64,000 nucleotides of DNA, from assembly GCA_030745835.1 (NCBI GenBank), contig JASLNU010000043.1, positions 1-64,000 on the forward strand. Reading direction: 5' to 3'. This DNA comes from GCA-2687515 sp002687515. GTDB lineage: Bacteria; Pseudomonadota; Alphaproteobacteria; Rhodospirillales; UBA2165. Position 1 is the first letter of the stretch, and each line of letters begins with the position of its first letter. The position numbers were made by a program, and so were the translations under genes. Below the pieces are notes generated by a model, which saw only the letters and a program-made list of their open reading frames with translations, was not told the DNA's origin and searched no databases. Below, piece after piece: positions 51,955 to 60,726 of this stretch.

Positions 51955-51983
51955 AAGGGCGGAAATCCGCCCTTCTTTATTTT
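51955..51983 (+). terminator. Probable intrinsic terminator of the decarboxylase operon
   Basis: AAGGGCGGA (51955-51963) pairs with TCCGCCCTT (51966-51974), followed by CTTTATTTT. It is 187 bp beyond the last operon gene. The intervening DNA has no convincing frame. Confidence 0.65.
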
Positions 51984-52033
51984 AGGTGCCGGGGGTTCAG
52001 AAACCCTGTGTTTTTTGTATGGGGGAAAGCCAT

Positions 52034-52480
52034 TCAAAGTCTGACTTTGATCCTAGGGCCTTTGATTTTAAATTGAGGGTTTGAATATGAAGCACTGAAC
52101 GGAACTTTGGTTTTTACACAAGCCTCGTTATATTTGAAGTTATCCGCAGGAGTCTGTTCCAAGATAAAGTCACCACCAGAAATTAATTTGTTTCCTAGAT
52201 AAACTTGAGATTGACTTACCCAATTGGCATCCATTGCTCCCCGAACATCACCAAACATCACAAAAAAGCCACATAGACCGAGAAAATTATCTAAATTTTC
52301 CAGGCGAATATACAACTCTGTACGCGCCCCATCGCGCCACAAAAATGGATGTTCACTATAGGCTAATATGTCCTTTGCTGGTTTAATTCCTTCGAACGAA
52401 TAATTATTGGATGCCGTCACACACCCAGCCATTGTCAGCAATATTGCTGGAAAAACCATTAAACGACTTAGATATCTCAT
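52034..52480 (-). CDS. Hypothetical lipoprotein
   Basis: A 148-residue AT-rich gene product with a lipoprotein signal peptide: positive N-terminus, hydrophobic core and MAGC at residues 17-20, so Cys20 is the likely lipidated residue. The mature part has no recognised family and contains two further cysteines. ATG 52480 follows GAAGGG at suitable distance; ATG 52498 is an alternative. Inverted copies of a GGGTTCAGAAAA-type sequence lie on both sides (51918-51932 and 52556-52569), hinting at acquired DNA. Confidence 0.6.
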   Translation of the reverse strand: MRYLSRLMVFPAILLTMAGCVTASNNYSFEGIKPAKDILAYSEHPFLWRDGARTELYIRLENLDNFLGLCGFFVMFGDVRGAMDANWVSQSQVYLGNKLISGGDFILEQTPADNFKYNEACVKTKVPFSASYSNPQFKIKGPRIKVRL

Positions 52481-52698
52481 CAAATCAAGCCCTTCCATTG
52501 TTTGGTTCTGCGATGGTAAGTGTCAGCAATTTTAAAGGTGTACAGAAAACCACCCTTTTCTGAACCCTAAATAATAGGGAGTCTCAGGTACGGAAATCCA
52601 CCTGTTTCTAATGGCCGGTTGGAGGGGGTTTTTGGAACCCCAAGAATATGTCGAATATAGCTCCGTTTCGTCGGGATTTTCTGTATCCCTGGATTGAC

Positions 52699-52767
52699 TT
52701 GCCGACAGCGCTCACCGTTTTCGGCACCAGGCGAAAGCTGGCGGAGGTGTTCAAGCCGGCGGATTGA
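52699..52767 (+). pseudogene. Duplicated 3' fragment of the small membrane-protein gene
   Basis: The translation LTVFGTRRKLAEVF followed by KPAD and a stop closely matches LTIIVFGTRRKPAEAF near the end of the protein at 51520-51768, and the DNA matches as well (TTTTCGGCACCAGGCG against TTTTCGGCACCCGGCG). No start or membrane helices remain. It looks like debris from a local duplication, about 1 kb downstream of the source gene. Confidence 0.6.
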
Positions 52768-52877
52768 TTTTCTGGCCTCTATCCTAACGTCCCCTCCCCC
52801 CAGCGAGGGGGAGGGCTAGGGTGGGGGGGGAAACCGTAAAACTCGAAGCGCATCCGTTCGGTCCGAGCCCGCCTCAC

Positions 52878-52912
52878 GCCCGGCTGGCCGACCCGGCCAT
52901 CCCCAGCCGGGC
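52878..52912. repeat. Dispersed palindromic element, copy b
   Basis: Arms GCCCGGC (52878-52884) and GCCGGGC (52906-52912) enclose the 21-base core (52885-52905), which differs from copy a at two positions. Like copy a, it lies about 10 bp beyond the stop of a leftward TPP-enzyme gene. Confidence 0.7.
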
Positions 52913-52921
52913 CGCGCCGTC

Positions 52922-54640
52922 TTACCGCCCGCCCGCTTGCGTCACCGCGTTGATCACCGCCGGGTGGCCGTTATCGACGGCTTGCAAGGCGCGCTCGATG
53001 GCGCCCGGCAGGTCTTCCGGTTTTTCAACCTTTTCGCCGTGCCCGTCGACGGCGCTCACCACTTTTTCGTAATTGGGCGACGGTGACAGGTTGACCACCG
53101 GCAGGGTGTTGGATTTGGCGGCGCGGCCATCGGGATACATATTGGTGGTCGCCCGGCGCACGGCAAACCATTCCGAATTGTTGCAGATGATGGTCAGGGT
53201 CGGCAAATTTTCGGCGCGCGCCACGAAATGGCAGGCCATCGGCACGTTGAACATGTAGGAACCGTCGCCGACAATGGTGATCACCTGGCGCTCCGGGGCG
53301 CCCAGCTTGGCGCCCAAGGCGGCGCCGATGGAAAATCCGAGCCCGCCGGCGTTGCCGGTAGCGCCCAAATAACAGCCCGGCTGGTCCAATTCCAGGAACG
53401 GCAAGGGCACCCCAAGCTCGTTGGAGATGATGGCGTCCCCGGCCTTGACCCGGTTGAGGCATGCGGCGATCCAGGCCGGATGGATGGGCGTCGAGGCTTG
53501 CGCCTGTTCCAGGATTTTTGCCCTTTGATCCGCCGCCTTTTGCCGCATTTCGGTAATTTCGGTTCGCCGTTTGTCGACGGCTTTCGATTTCTTGGCAAAT
53601 TTGGCCGACAGCGCGTCGCCCAGCAGCGGCAGCGCCTGGGCGGCGGCGCCGGCGATGCTCAAATCCATTTGGTGACCGCGCAAGGGGTAATCGGAAAACA
53701 GCGGGTCCGAGCCGATGTGGATCTGTTTGGTGTCGGGCCCGGGCGCCGCGCTCCTCGGAATCCACGGCACCGGCGCTTCCAGGACAATAACGCAATCGGC
53801 CCAATCGAGCAGCGCCTGGCCGGCGATGCCCAGATTCATCGGGCTGGACGACGGCAGGAACGAATCCATGCCCGGCGCCACGGCGATGGCATGGTTTTCC
53901 GCCAGCTCGGCGAGGCCGAAAAAGGCGTCGGGCGAATGGTCGGCATAGCCGCCGATGATCAGCGGCCGTTCGGCGGCGGCAATCATCTCGGCGGCCTGCT
54001 CGATGGCCTCGGCGGTGGGCGCCGGCGGCGTCGATCCCAGGCCACGGCCATTTTTTACGGCGCCGGGATCGGCGCTTTCATCGCCCAGCACTTCGCGCGG
54101 CAGGGTCAGGTAGACCGGCCCCTTGGGCTCGCTCATGGCGATGTCGAGGGCGCGCCCGACGACGGTGCCGACCGGCTGTCCGGCGCGCAGTTCATAATCC
54201 CATTTGACGTAGTCGCGCAGCATCGAGGCCTGGTCGAAGGTTTCCTGGGCCCAGTGGATGCCGATGTCGCGCGATCCGGGATGGCCGGTTTCGGTCAGCG
54301 GCGTCCGCCCGGCGGCCAGCAACACCGGCGTCCTGCCGCGAAACGAATTCATGATGCCGCACAGCGCATTGGCGGTGCCGACGGTGACGTGGACCATGAC
54401 CACGGCCGGCGTGCCGGTGACATTGTAATACCCTTGCGACATGGCGACGGCGACATTTTCGTGGGGCACGGTGACGAAATTGGGCACCTCACGCCCGGAA
54501 TCGTTGGCGCGCACCAGGGCCTCGATGATCGGCGCGAAATCGGTGCCGCCGTTGGCGAACACGTGCCGGACGCCTTGGTTATAAAGTGCTGAAAGATAAG
54601 CCTCGGCGACGGTCTCGCCGGTTTTGGTTGCCGCGTCCAT
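52922..54640 (-). CDS. Thiamine pyrophosphate-dependent enzyme (acetolactate synthase/benzoylformate decarboxylase-like)
   Basis: A 572-residue ThDP enzyme. The activating glutamate lies in PHENVAVAMSQGYY, and the Mg-ThDP motif runs from GDGSYMFNVP to CNNSEWFAV. It is a distant paralogue of the enzyme at 27060-28817. The family decarboxylates or ligates 2-oxoacids; I cannot choose a substrate. ATG 54640 was picked over 54742 because the domain starts at about residue 8 there, although the ribosome site is weak. It diverges from an MFS transporter, a possible uptake partner. Confidence 0.82.
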   Translation of the reverse strand: MDAATKTGETVAEAYLSALYNQGVRHVFANGGTDFAPIIEALVRANDSGREVPNFVTVPHENVAVAMSQGYYNVTGTPAVVMVHVTVGTANALCGIMNSFRGRTPVLLAAGRTPLTETGHPGSRDIGIHWAQETFDQASMLRDYVKWDYELRAGQPVGTVVGRALDIAMSEPKGPVYLTLPREVLGDESADPGAVKNGRGLGSTPPAPTAEAIEQAAEMIAAAERPLIIGGYADHSPDAFFGLAELAENHAIAVAPGMDSFLPSSSPMNLGIAGQALLDWADCVIVLEAPVPWIPRSAAPGPDTKQIHIGSDPLFSDYPLRGHQMDLSIAGAAAQALPLLGDALSAKFAKKSKAVDKRRTEITEMRQKAADQRAKILEQAQASTPIHPAWIAACLNRVKAGDAIISNELGVPLPFLELDQPGCYLGATGNAGGLGFSIGAALGAKLGAPERQVITIVGDGSYMFNVPMACHFVARAENLPTLTIICNNSEWFAVRRATTNMYPDGRAAKSNTLPVVNLSPSPNYEKVVSAVDGHGEKVEKPEDLPGAIERALQAVDNGHPAVINAVTQAGGR

Positions 54641-54843
54641 GATCTGTATCGATACCCCTATGCCGAAGATTTTTTGCGGAATTTCGCCGCGCGCCGGGAT
54701 CATCCGTTTCGCGAAGCATTTGGTTGGCGGTAATTTAGGCATGGCGGAAAGCCAAGAGCAATCAAAACAGGCTTTCCGTTTGTCCCGCCGCCACCGGCGA
54801 AGTAGGTTTCAAACAATCCGGCCACCAACAGCGTTCGCTTCCG

Positions 54844-56085
54844 ATGAATATTTCCTTCCTGTTCGGCGGTATCGCCCGCGCCTTGAGCACGCCCCAATAC
54901 CGGAACTACTGGGCGGGCAACGGCATTTCCACCACCGGCCGCTGGGCGCACCGGGTCGCCGTCGGCTGGCTCACCTGGGAACTGACGGAATCGGAAGCCT
55001 GGCTCGGCATCGTCGCCTTCGCCGATCTGTTTCCGACGGTGGTCATTCCGATATTTTCCGGGGTTATCGCCGATCGTATCGGGTATGTGCGCCTGATGCG
55101 TTATACGGTGCTCGGCGCCGCCGCCGTCGCCGCCCTGTTTGCCGGCCTGGTGGCCCTCGGGCGGATCGATATTTATCTGGTGGTGGCCCTGTCGGCGCTG
55201 ATCGGAACCTTGGAGGCCGGCAGCGGCCCGGCCCGGATTTCCGTGGTTCACGTTCTGGTGCCGCGCAGCGAGTTGGCGGCGGCCATCGCCCTCAACACGG
55301 CGACCTTTAATCTGGCGCGCATGATCGGGCCGGCCATCGCCGGCGGTCTGATCATCTGGACCAACGTGGCCACGGCAATCGCCTTCAATGCCGCCAGCTA
55401 CGTCATCTTCCTCGCCATCCTTTTGCACCTCAGGGAAATGCCCAATCCAAGGGATGGCGAAGTACGCGCCAATATGGCCCGGGAAATCTGGGAAGCGGTC
55501 CGTTATATCATCGATCATCCCGGGGTGCGTATCATCATGGTTCTGATCGTCGCCACCGCCCTGTTGATCCGCCCGGTGATCGAGCTGCTGCCGGGCTTCG
55601 CGGTCGAGGTGTTCAACCGCGGACCGGGCGGGCTCTCCACCCTGTTGTCTTCGATGGGGCTCGGCGCCGCCGCGTCGGGGCTTTGGCTGGCGCGGCGCGG
55701 CGATACCAGGGGGCTGACGCGGCTGGTCGTCTGGTCGTTCCTGATCACCGCCTTGGCGCTGTTCGCCTTCGCGGTGACCAATATATTCTGGCTCGGCGTC
55801 GGATTGATCATTGCCGTCGGCTACTTCCTGCTGATCGGCGGCATCAGTTCGCAATCGCTGGTGCAGAACGTGGTCGCGCCGCAACTTCGGGCGCGCGTGC
55901 TCAGCCTTTATCTGGTCGCCTCGTTCGGCCTGCCTTCGCTCGGCGCCCTGGTCATCGGCTGGATCGCATCGCTTGCCGGATTGCAGGTGACCTTCGCCGT
56001 CGCCGTGGTGATCGCGGTATTGATCTGGCTGTGGGCGCGGCCCATCGCCAGCGCCCAGGCGAACGATTTGGAACGCATCGACTGA
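54844..56085 (+). CDS. MFS transporter
   Basis: A 413-residue major facilitator protein with 12 predicted helices. Its first loop carries DRIGYVRLMRYT, and helix 6 is followed by a cytoplasmic loop around residue 200. The type resembles the EntS/enterobactin-exporter-like group, in which a short N-terminus precedes NYWAGNGISTTGRW. It could export a metabolite made by neighbouring enzymes. Its stop faces the arylsulfotransferase-like gene at 18 bp. Confidence 0.85.
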   Translation: MNISFLFGGIARALSTPQYRNYWAGNGISTTGRWAHRVAVGWLTWELTESEAWLGIVAFADLFPTVVIPIFSGVIADRIGYVRLMRYTVLGAAAVAALFAGLVALGRIDIYLVVALSALIGTLEAGSGPARISVVHVLVPRSELAAAIALNTATFNLARMIGPAIAGGLIIWTNVATAIAFNAASYVIFLAILLHLREMPNPRDGEVRANMAREIWEAVRYIIDHPGVRIIMVLIVATALLIRPVIELLPGFAVEVFNRGPGGLSTLLSSMGLGAAASGLWLARRGDTRGLTRLVVWSFLITALALFAFAVTNIFWLGVGLIIAVGYFLLIGGISSQSLVQNVVAPQLRARVLSLYLVASFGLPSLGALVIGWIASLAGLQVTFAVAVVIAVLIWLWARPIASAQANDLERID

Positions 56086-56103
56086 AAGATTGACTGGCGC
56101 CTA

Positions 56104-57165
56104 TTACGATAGCCGCCCCTGAATTTCGGGGCCGTCCGGGGCATAGCGGTAGGCGCGGAAAACGGAGCTGACATCGCCCACCGTCGGCCCCGTCTCGCGC
56201 CGGATGGTGATCGGGTTGATGAATTCCCAGACCAGCTCGCCGGCCTCCGTCACCTCGAAAAAGCGGCCCCACAGTCCCTCGCAGATAAGGGTGTTTCCAT
56301 TCCACAGCCGCTGGCAGCCGCTGATAAAATGGCTGTCGAAGGTGTGCGTCGGATTGCCCTTATATTCCCAGACGGTATCGCCGGTCTTCATGTCGAACTC
56401 GATGATCTTGGAGCCGCGCGGCCGCTGGCCGCCGCGATTGGCGAACACCATCATGTTGCCGTTTTCCAGAATTTGCGCATCGTGCGGGCCGCCCCAATCG
56501 GCATCGTGCCGTTCCCAGCTATATTTGCCGGTGGCGCGGTCGATGATGGCGAGAACATCGGTATGGCGGTAACAAACCAGAATGTTGCCGTCCGCCAACG
56601 GCTGGATCGTGTTGGGATGGGCGTATTCGCGGCGGTTGGCGCCGGGGTGCAGCGGATATTTGCCGAAATCCAAATGGTCGCAGGCATGCCATTCCCACGC
56701 CGTATCACCGTCCGGGGTAACCTCGCGGATGTAATCGCCCCACATGCCGGCCTCGGTTTCGGTGCCGGGGAGCCCGCCTTTAACGGCGGCGGCGGCCTCG
56801 CCGGGCAGAACTTCCCAGCCGAGGTAAATGGTATTGCCGTCCGCGCAGCGCCGGAAATCGTGGTGCTGGAATTCGTCGCGGTATTCGAAAACCACGTTTC
56901 CGTCCCAATCCAATTCCTGGATCAAGCCACCCTTGGCGGAGAATGCTTCGGGTCCGCCGCCGGTCCAGGTGGCAACCAAAAGATTGCCGTTCGCCAGCAG
57001 ATAGGCGTAGTTGCCGGTCTGGCCCGGCAAATCCCATTGATGGACAACCTCGCCGGCCATGTCGATGAGCAGGCATTTATGGTCGAATTGCGTCGCATAC
57101 AGGGTAAACCCGTCGGCCGCCTTATCTTTGTCGTGCTCGATCAATCCGCGCTGCAGATAACGCAT
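56104..57165 (-). CDS. Arylsulfotransferase (ASST)-like beta-propeller protein
   Basis: A 353-residue propeller protein, paralogous to 17281-18402 (both begin with a GYTLFAP/GFTLYAT strand and share YDWDG/LDWDG and LENGN blade ends). The AssT catalytic residues are again present: HHDFRR, EYAHPNTIQ, YRHTD and GPHDAQIL. There is no signal peptide, so it would act in the cytoplasm. It converges on an MFS gene and diverges from the Rieske oxygenase, which could supply hydroxylated aromatics as acceptors (inference). Confidence 0.8.
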   Translation of the reverse strand: MRYLQRGLIEHDKDKAADGFTLYATQFDHKCLLIDMAGEVVHQWDLPGQTGNYAYLLANGNLLVATWTGGGPEAFSAKGGLIQELDWDGNVVFEYRDEFQHHDFRRCADGNTIYLGWEVLPGEAAAAVKGGLPGTETEAGMWGDYIREVTPDGDTAWEWHACDHLDFGKYPLHPGANRREYAHPNTIQPLADGNILVCYRHTDVLAIIDRATGKYSWERHDADWGGPHDAQILENGNMMVFANRGGQRPRGSKIIEFDMKTGDTVWEYKGNPTHTFDSHFISGCQRLWNGNTLICEGLWGRFFEVTEAGELVWEFINPITIRRETGPTVGDVSSVFRAYRYAPDGPEIQGRLS

Positions 57166-57389
57166 GGCCGGCGCCCCCCCTTTACAAAATTACCTGGCCG
57201 GCCCGGAGATTGGGGCGCGGTTGTCAATTGGTCAAGGGGGGCTGGCCGAGGACCGAGGCGACGGCGTCGAGGACGGGCCATGGATGAAATATTATGCTAT
57301 AGCTGCCCACCCGTGGTAGGGGGGCCAAAATGACAACGATACATAACCGTTAAGCAAAAAAGTCAGTTTCGAATGGGAAGGGCGTCAAC

Positions 57390-58697
57390 ATGCTTGAAGA
57401 AGCAAGAAGCCGAAAATTGATGGAAGTGGGCCCCGGCAAACCGATGGGCGAATTGCTGCGCCGCTATTGGCACCCGTTCGCAGCCGCGACCGAGTTGGAG
57501 GATACGGCCACCAAACCGGTGCGGCTGCTGGGCGAGGATTTGACCCTCTACAAGGACCTGAGCGGTAATTTTGGTCTTATTGACCGGCATTGTCCGCACC
57601 GCCGGGCCGACCTTTCTTACGGCTTCGTCGAGGAATGCGGCTTGAGGTGCAATTATCACGGCTGGCTGTTCGACCATAACGGCGATTGCACCCAGCAGCC
57701 CTACGAAGACACCATCGACGCCGGCGGCAAGCTGCGCAAACAAGTCAAGGTCAAGGCTTATAAAGTCGCGGCGCATGCCGGGCTGCTTTGGGCCTATATG
57801 GGCCCCGATCCGGTGCCGTTGGTGCCCAATTACGAACCCTTTACCTGGGAAAACGGCTTCGCCCAGATCGTCTTCTCCGACATTCCCTGCAATTGGTTCC
57901 AATGCCAGGAAAATTCCATCGATCCGGTCCATTTCGAATGGATGCATGATAATTGGAGCCTGCGCCTGAAGGGCGATGAAGGGCCTTACGCGGCCAAGCA
58001 TCTGGAGGTCGATTTCAGCGAGTTTGAACACGGCTTCACCTACCACCGGGTGCGCGAAGGCGCCGACAAGGAGAACCCCTTATGGACCATCGGGCGGGTC
58101 TGCCTCTGGCCCTACGCGCTGTTTACCGGCGGACATTTCGAATGGCGGGTGCCGGTCGATGATGAAAACACCCTGAGCGTCGGCTGGTTCTTCAACCGGG
58201 TGCCCAAGGAGCGGGAACCCTATCTTCAGGACCGCGTTCCATATTGGGTGAGCCCGATCAAGGATGAAAAGACCGGGCGTTGGATATCCAGCCATATCAT
58301 CAACCAGGATATCATCGGCTGGGTCGGACAGGGCACCTTCGCCGAACGCTCGCAGGAGAATCTGGGCCTCAGCGACCGCGGCATCGCGATGATCCGCAAG
58401 CGCTTCTTCGATGACATGGACGCCCTTGAAAACAACAGCAACAGCGATCCCAAATCCGTCATCCGCGATGAACGCGAAAACCAGCGCATCGATCTGCCGA
58501 TCGTCGGCAAGGAGAATTTTATCGAGGGCTTTTCGGAAAAGGAATTGAATGACGCCTCGCCCGACGCCGCCGCCCGGCGCGTCTCGTCCCGGAATTTTCC
58601 ATTCCACTTCGGCCAGCCCGAAGAGGTGCGCCGCGCCTATGAAGAAGCCATGGGTTTCAAGATGGAAGACCGCCCGGAAAGCGACATGAAAAACTAA
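57390..58697 (+). CDS. Rieske 2Fe-2S aromatic ring-hydroxylating oxygenase alpha subunit
   Basis: A 435-residue oxygenase. The Rieske cluster ligands are C68, H70, C87 and H90 (CPH and CNYH). The mononuclear iron site is seen in ENSIDPVHFEWMH, with the bridging Asp and the two His of the facial triad. It hydroxylates or demethylates an aromatic or related substrate using electrons from a reductase that is not encoded nearby. The length fits single-type alpha-subunit (phthalate-oxygenase/demethylase-like) enzymes; no beta subunit is adjacent. Confidence 0.88.
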   Translation: MLEEARSRKLMEVGPGKPMGELLRRYWHPFAAATELEDTATKPVRLLGEDLTLYKDLSGNFGLIDRHCPHRRADLSYGFVEECGLRCNYHGWLFDHNGDCTQQPYEDTIDAGGKLRKQVKVKAYKVAAHAGLLWAYMGPDPVPLVPNYEPFTWENGFAQIVFSDIPCNWFQCQENSIDPVHFEWMHDNWSLRLKGDEGPYAAKHLEVDFSEFEHGFTYHRVREGADKENPLWTIGRVCLWPYALFTGGHFEWRVPVDDENTLSVGWFFNRVPKEREPYLQDRVPYWVSPIKDEKTGRWISSHIINQDIIGWVGQGTFAERSQENLGLSDRGIAMIRKRFFDDMDALENNSNSDPKSVIRDERENQRIDLPIVGKENFIEGFSEKELNDASPDAAARRVSSRNFPFHFGQPEEVRRAYEEAMGFKMEDRPESDMKN

Positions 58698-58738
58698 CTA
58701 CGTCGCGGTTTGAGAAAAGAATTGGCGGCCGGAAAAAT

Positions 58739-60514
58739 TTAAGTCTCGATAAACCCTGCTTTGCCCAGACCGTCCCGGTGGTGTTCCTGATCACCGGTTT
58801 CGCGATAATACTGCATCGCCATGTGGGCGCTGATATTGAAGCCAGGCGAGATATTTAATGCTTCGCGAGTATGCTTTGCGGCTTCGGAGCTATCATCCAA
58901 ATAGGAATAGCAGGCAGCGAGAAATGCGTGGTGCGTCTCATCCGGCGCATCGATTCGCTTGAACGCCTCGATGGCGTCCTCGTAGCGGCGGGCGACAAAA
59001 TAGGCGCGGCCGAGATGGCTCCAGAAACGTTTCGGATGAAATGGATTTAATTTCATGGCCTTCCTGATCCAGTCGATTCCTTCCTCGGGGCGGCCCAGCC
59101 AGGTCAACAATTCGCCTTGCTGGACAACGACCAGATCGTAATTCGGGTTCAGGCTAAGCGCCTTGTCCTGATGCGCCAGGGCCTGATCGAAGTTTAGCCG
59201 CATAATGCTAATTGCGGCGAGGATGCGGTGGGTATCCGTGTCGTTTTCATCGATTGCCAAGGTTTGTTCGAGTTTTGCCGTTTCTTCGGTTATAGCCGCA
59301 TCAAAATCGCCTGTAATCCAGCCGTAGGTCCATGCCTGGCCCATGACACAAGTGCGCCAGGCGCGGGCATGGACATAACCGGGGTCCAATTCGATGGCGC
59401 GTTCCAGATACCGCAGCGCCTCTTTATTGTCTTCGCGATTAGACCGGTGATGAAGAATTTTACCGGCCAGGACGCATTCGTAAGCCTGCATGTTGTCGGT
59501 CGGTTTGCGCCGGGCACGGTCGTGGCTGTCGGCTTCGATTCGGCCCGGCAGGGTGGCCGTGATGGCCGCCGTTATTTCATCCTGGATCGTAAAAATATCT
59601 TCCAGATCGCGATCATATTTATCGGCCCAGACGTGGCGGTCATCGGTGCCGTCGATCAACTGCACCGTAACCCGCACGCGATCGCCGGCCTTACGGACGC
59701 TGCCTTCGACCACATACCGCACACCGAGTTCGCGCGCGACATCTTTGGCTTTCACCGACTTACCCTTGTAGGTGAATGTCGAATTGCGGGAAATAACAAA
59801 TAATTCGTCAAAGCGGGACAATTGGGTGAGGATATCCTCGGTCAGGCCGTCAGCAAAAAATTCCTGTTCCGGATCGGCGCTCATATTGTCGAACGGCAAT
59901 ACGGCGATCGAGGGTTTTTCCATGGTTGCCTGCGGTGAGCCTGGTTCGGCCGGGTCCCGATTGGTTTCAAGATACGGGGCCGGCTCCGAACATTGAATTC
60001 GATAGACGTGAATCGGCTCGGCTATGTTCTTGACCTGATGCTCGCCCATGTCTTCAAAAGCGCAATCGACCTTTTTGCGCACCTGTTCAAAGACCTGCGA
60101 GGTAACACAGATACCCGGTTCCGATGCCAACCCCTCCAGACGCGCCGCAACATTGACGCCATCGCCGTGAATATCGTCCTCATCAACGACGATTTCGCCG
60201 AAATTTATGCCCATGCGGAAATTCAATCGACGCGAATCGGCAAGGTCGCCGTTGAATTCGGCCATTTTAAATTGCATGGCGACGGCGCAGCGCACGGCGT
60301 CGCTTACGGTTTGAAATTCGGCCAGGAAACCATCGCCGGTGTGTTTGACAATGCGCCCCGAATGTTCGGCGGTGGAAGGCTTGATGATATCGGACCGGAG
60401 ATTTTGCCAAGCGCTAACCGTCGCTGCTTCATCTTCGTTCATGAGGCGCGAATATCCGGCCACATCGGCAGCTAATATGGCTGCAAGTCTATGAGTAATT
60501 GAATCGCTGTTCAT
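58739..60514 (-). CDS. Class III adenylate/guanylate cyclase with TPR region
   Basis: A 591-residue soluble protein. The N-terminal cyclase domain (about 1-175) has the metal aspartates in AADVAGYS (D17) and HTGDGFLAEF, and the VNVAARLEGLA helix. The middle (about 195-335) resembles a TolB-type region with SIAVLPFDNMSADPEQEFFADG. The C-terminal third holds tetratricopeptide repeats (YLERAIELDPGY, ALSLNPNYD, MKLNPFHPK). This layout is common in Rhizobiales and Rhodospirillales. It would make cAMP in response to an unknown signal; a CRP-type site lies at 39139. Confidence 0.9.
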   Translation of the reverse strand: MNSDSITHRLAAILAADVAGYSRLMNEDEAATVSAWQNLRSDIIKPSTAEHSGRIVKHTGDGFLAEFQTVSDAVRCAVAMQFKMAEFNGDLADSRRLNFRMGINFGEIVVDEDDIHGDGVNVAARLEGLASEPGICVTSQVFEQVRKKVDCAFEDMGEHQVKNIAEPIHVYRIQCSEPAPYLETNRDPAEPGSPQATMEKPSIAVLPFDNMSADPEQEFFADGLTEDILTQLSRFDELFVISRNSTFTYKGKSVKAKDVARELGVRYVVEGSVRKAGDRVRVTVQLIDGTDDRHVWADKYDRDLEDIFTIQDEITAAITATLPGRIEADSHDRARRKPTDNMQAYECVLAGKILHHRSNREDNKEALRYLERAIELDPGYVHARAWRTCVMGQAWTYGWITGDFDAAITEETAKLEQTLAIDENDTDTHRILAAISIMRLNFDQALAHQDKALSLNPNYDLVVVQQGELLTWLGRPEEGIDWIRKAMKLNPFHPKRFWSHLGRAYFVARRYEDAIEAFKRIDAPDETHHAFLAACYSYLDDSSEAAKHTREALNISPGFNISAHMAMQYYRETGDQEHHRDGLGKAGFIET

Positions 60515-60726
60515 ACAGGTTCCAGATTACCGATATTTCCCCGTTGATATTAGCGGAATAACATTAAGAAGCAATATCATAGGTTGGAATGTTGCCAAAG
60601 TGCCATGAATTACAATTGTGGCTGCTCAAACCGGCGGACCGGGTGCCGCGGCGTTATCCTTTCGAAGTTTTTCTGAATTTCCGGCGGCATTCATCTATCA
60701 TTGAGCCGAAAAAAGGGACGCAATAG

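Larger units (their letters stand above)
52481..52921. other. Repeat-rich gap without an intact gene
   Basis: This stretch holds one arm of the inverted GGGTTCAGAAAA-type repeat (52556-52569), a gene fragment (52699-52767), a C- and G-rich run (about 52790-52830) and copy b of the dispersed palindromic element. A frame at 52821-53072 runs antisense into the TPP-enzyme gene and was rejected. Confidence 0.5.
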
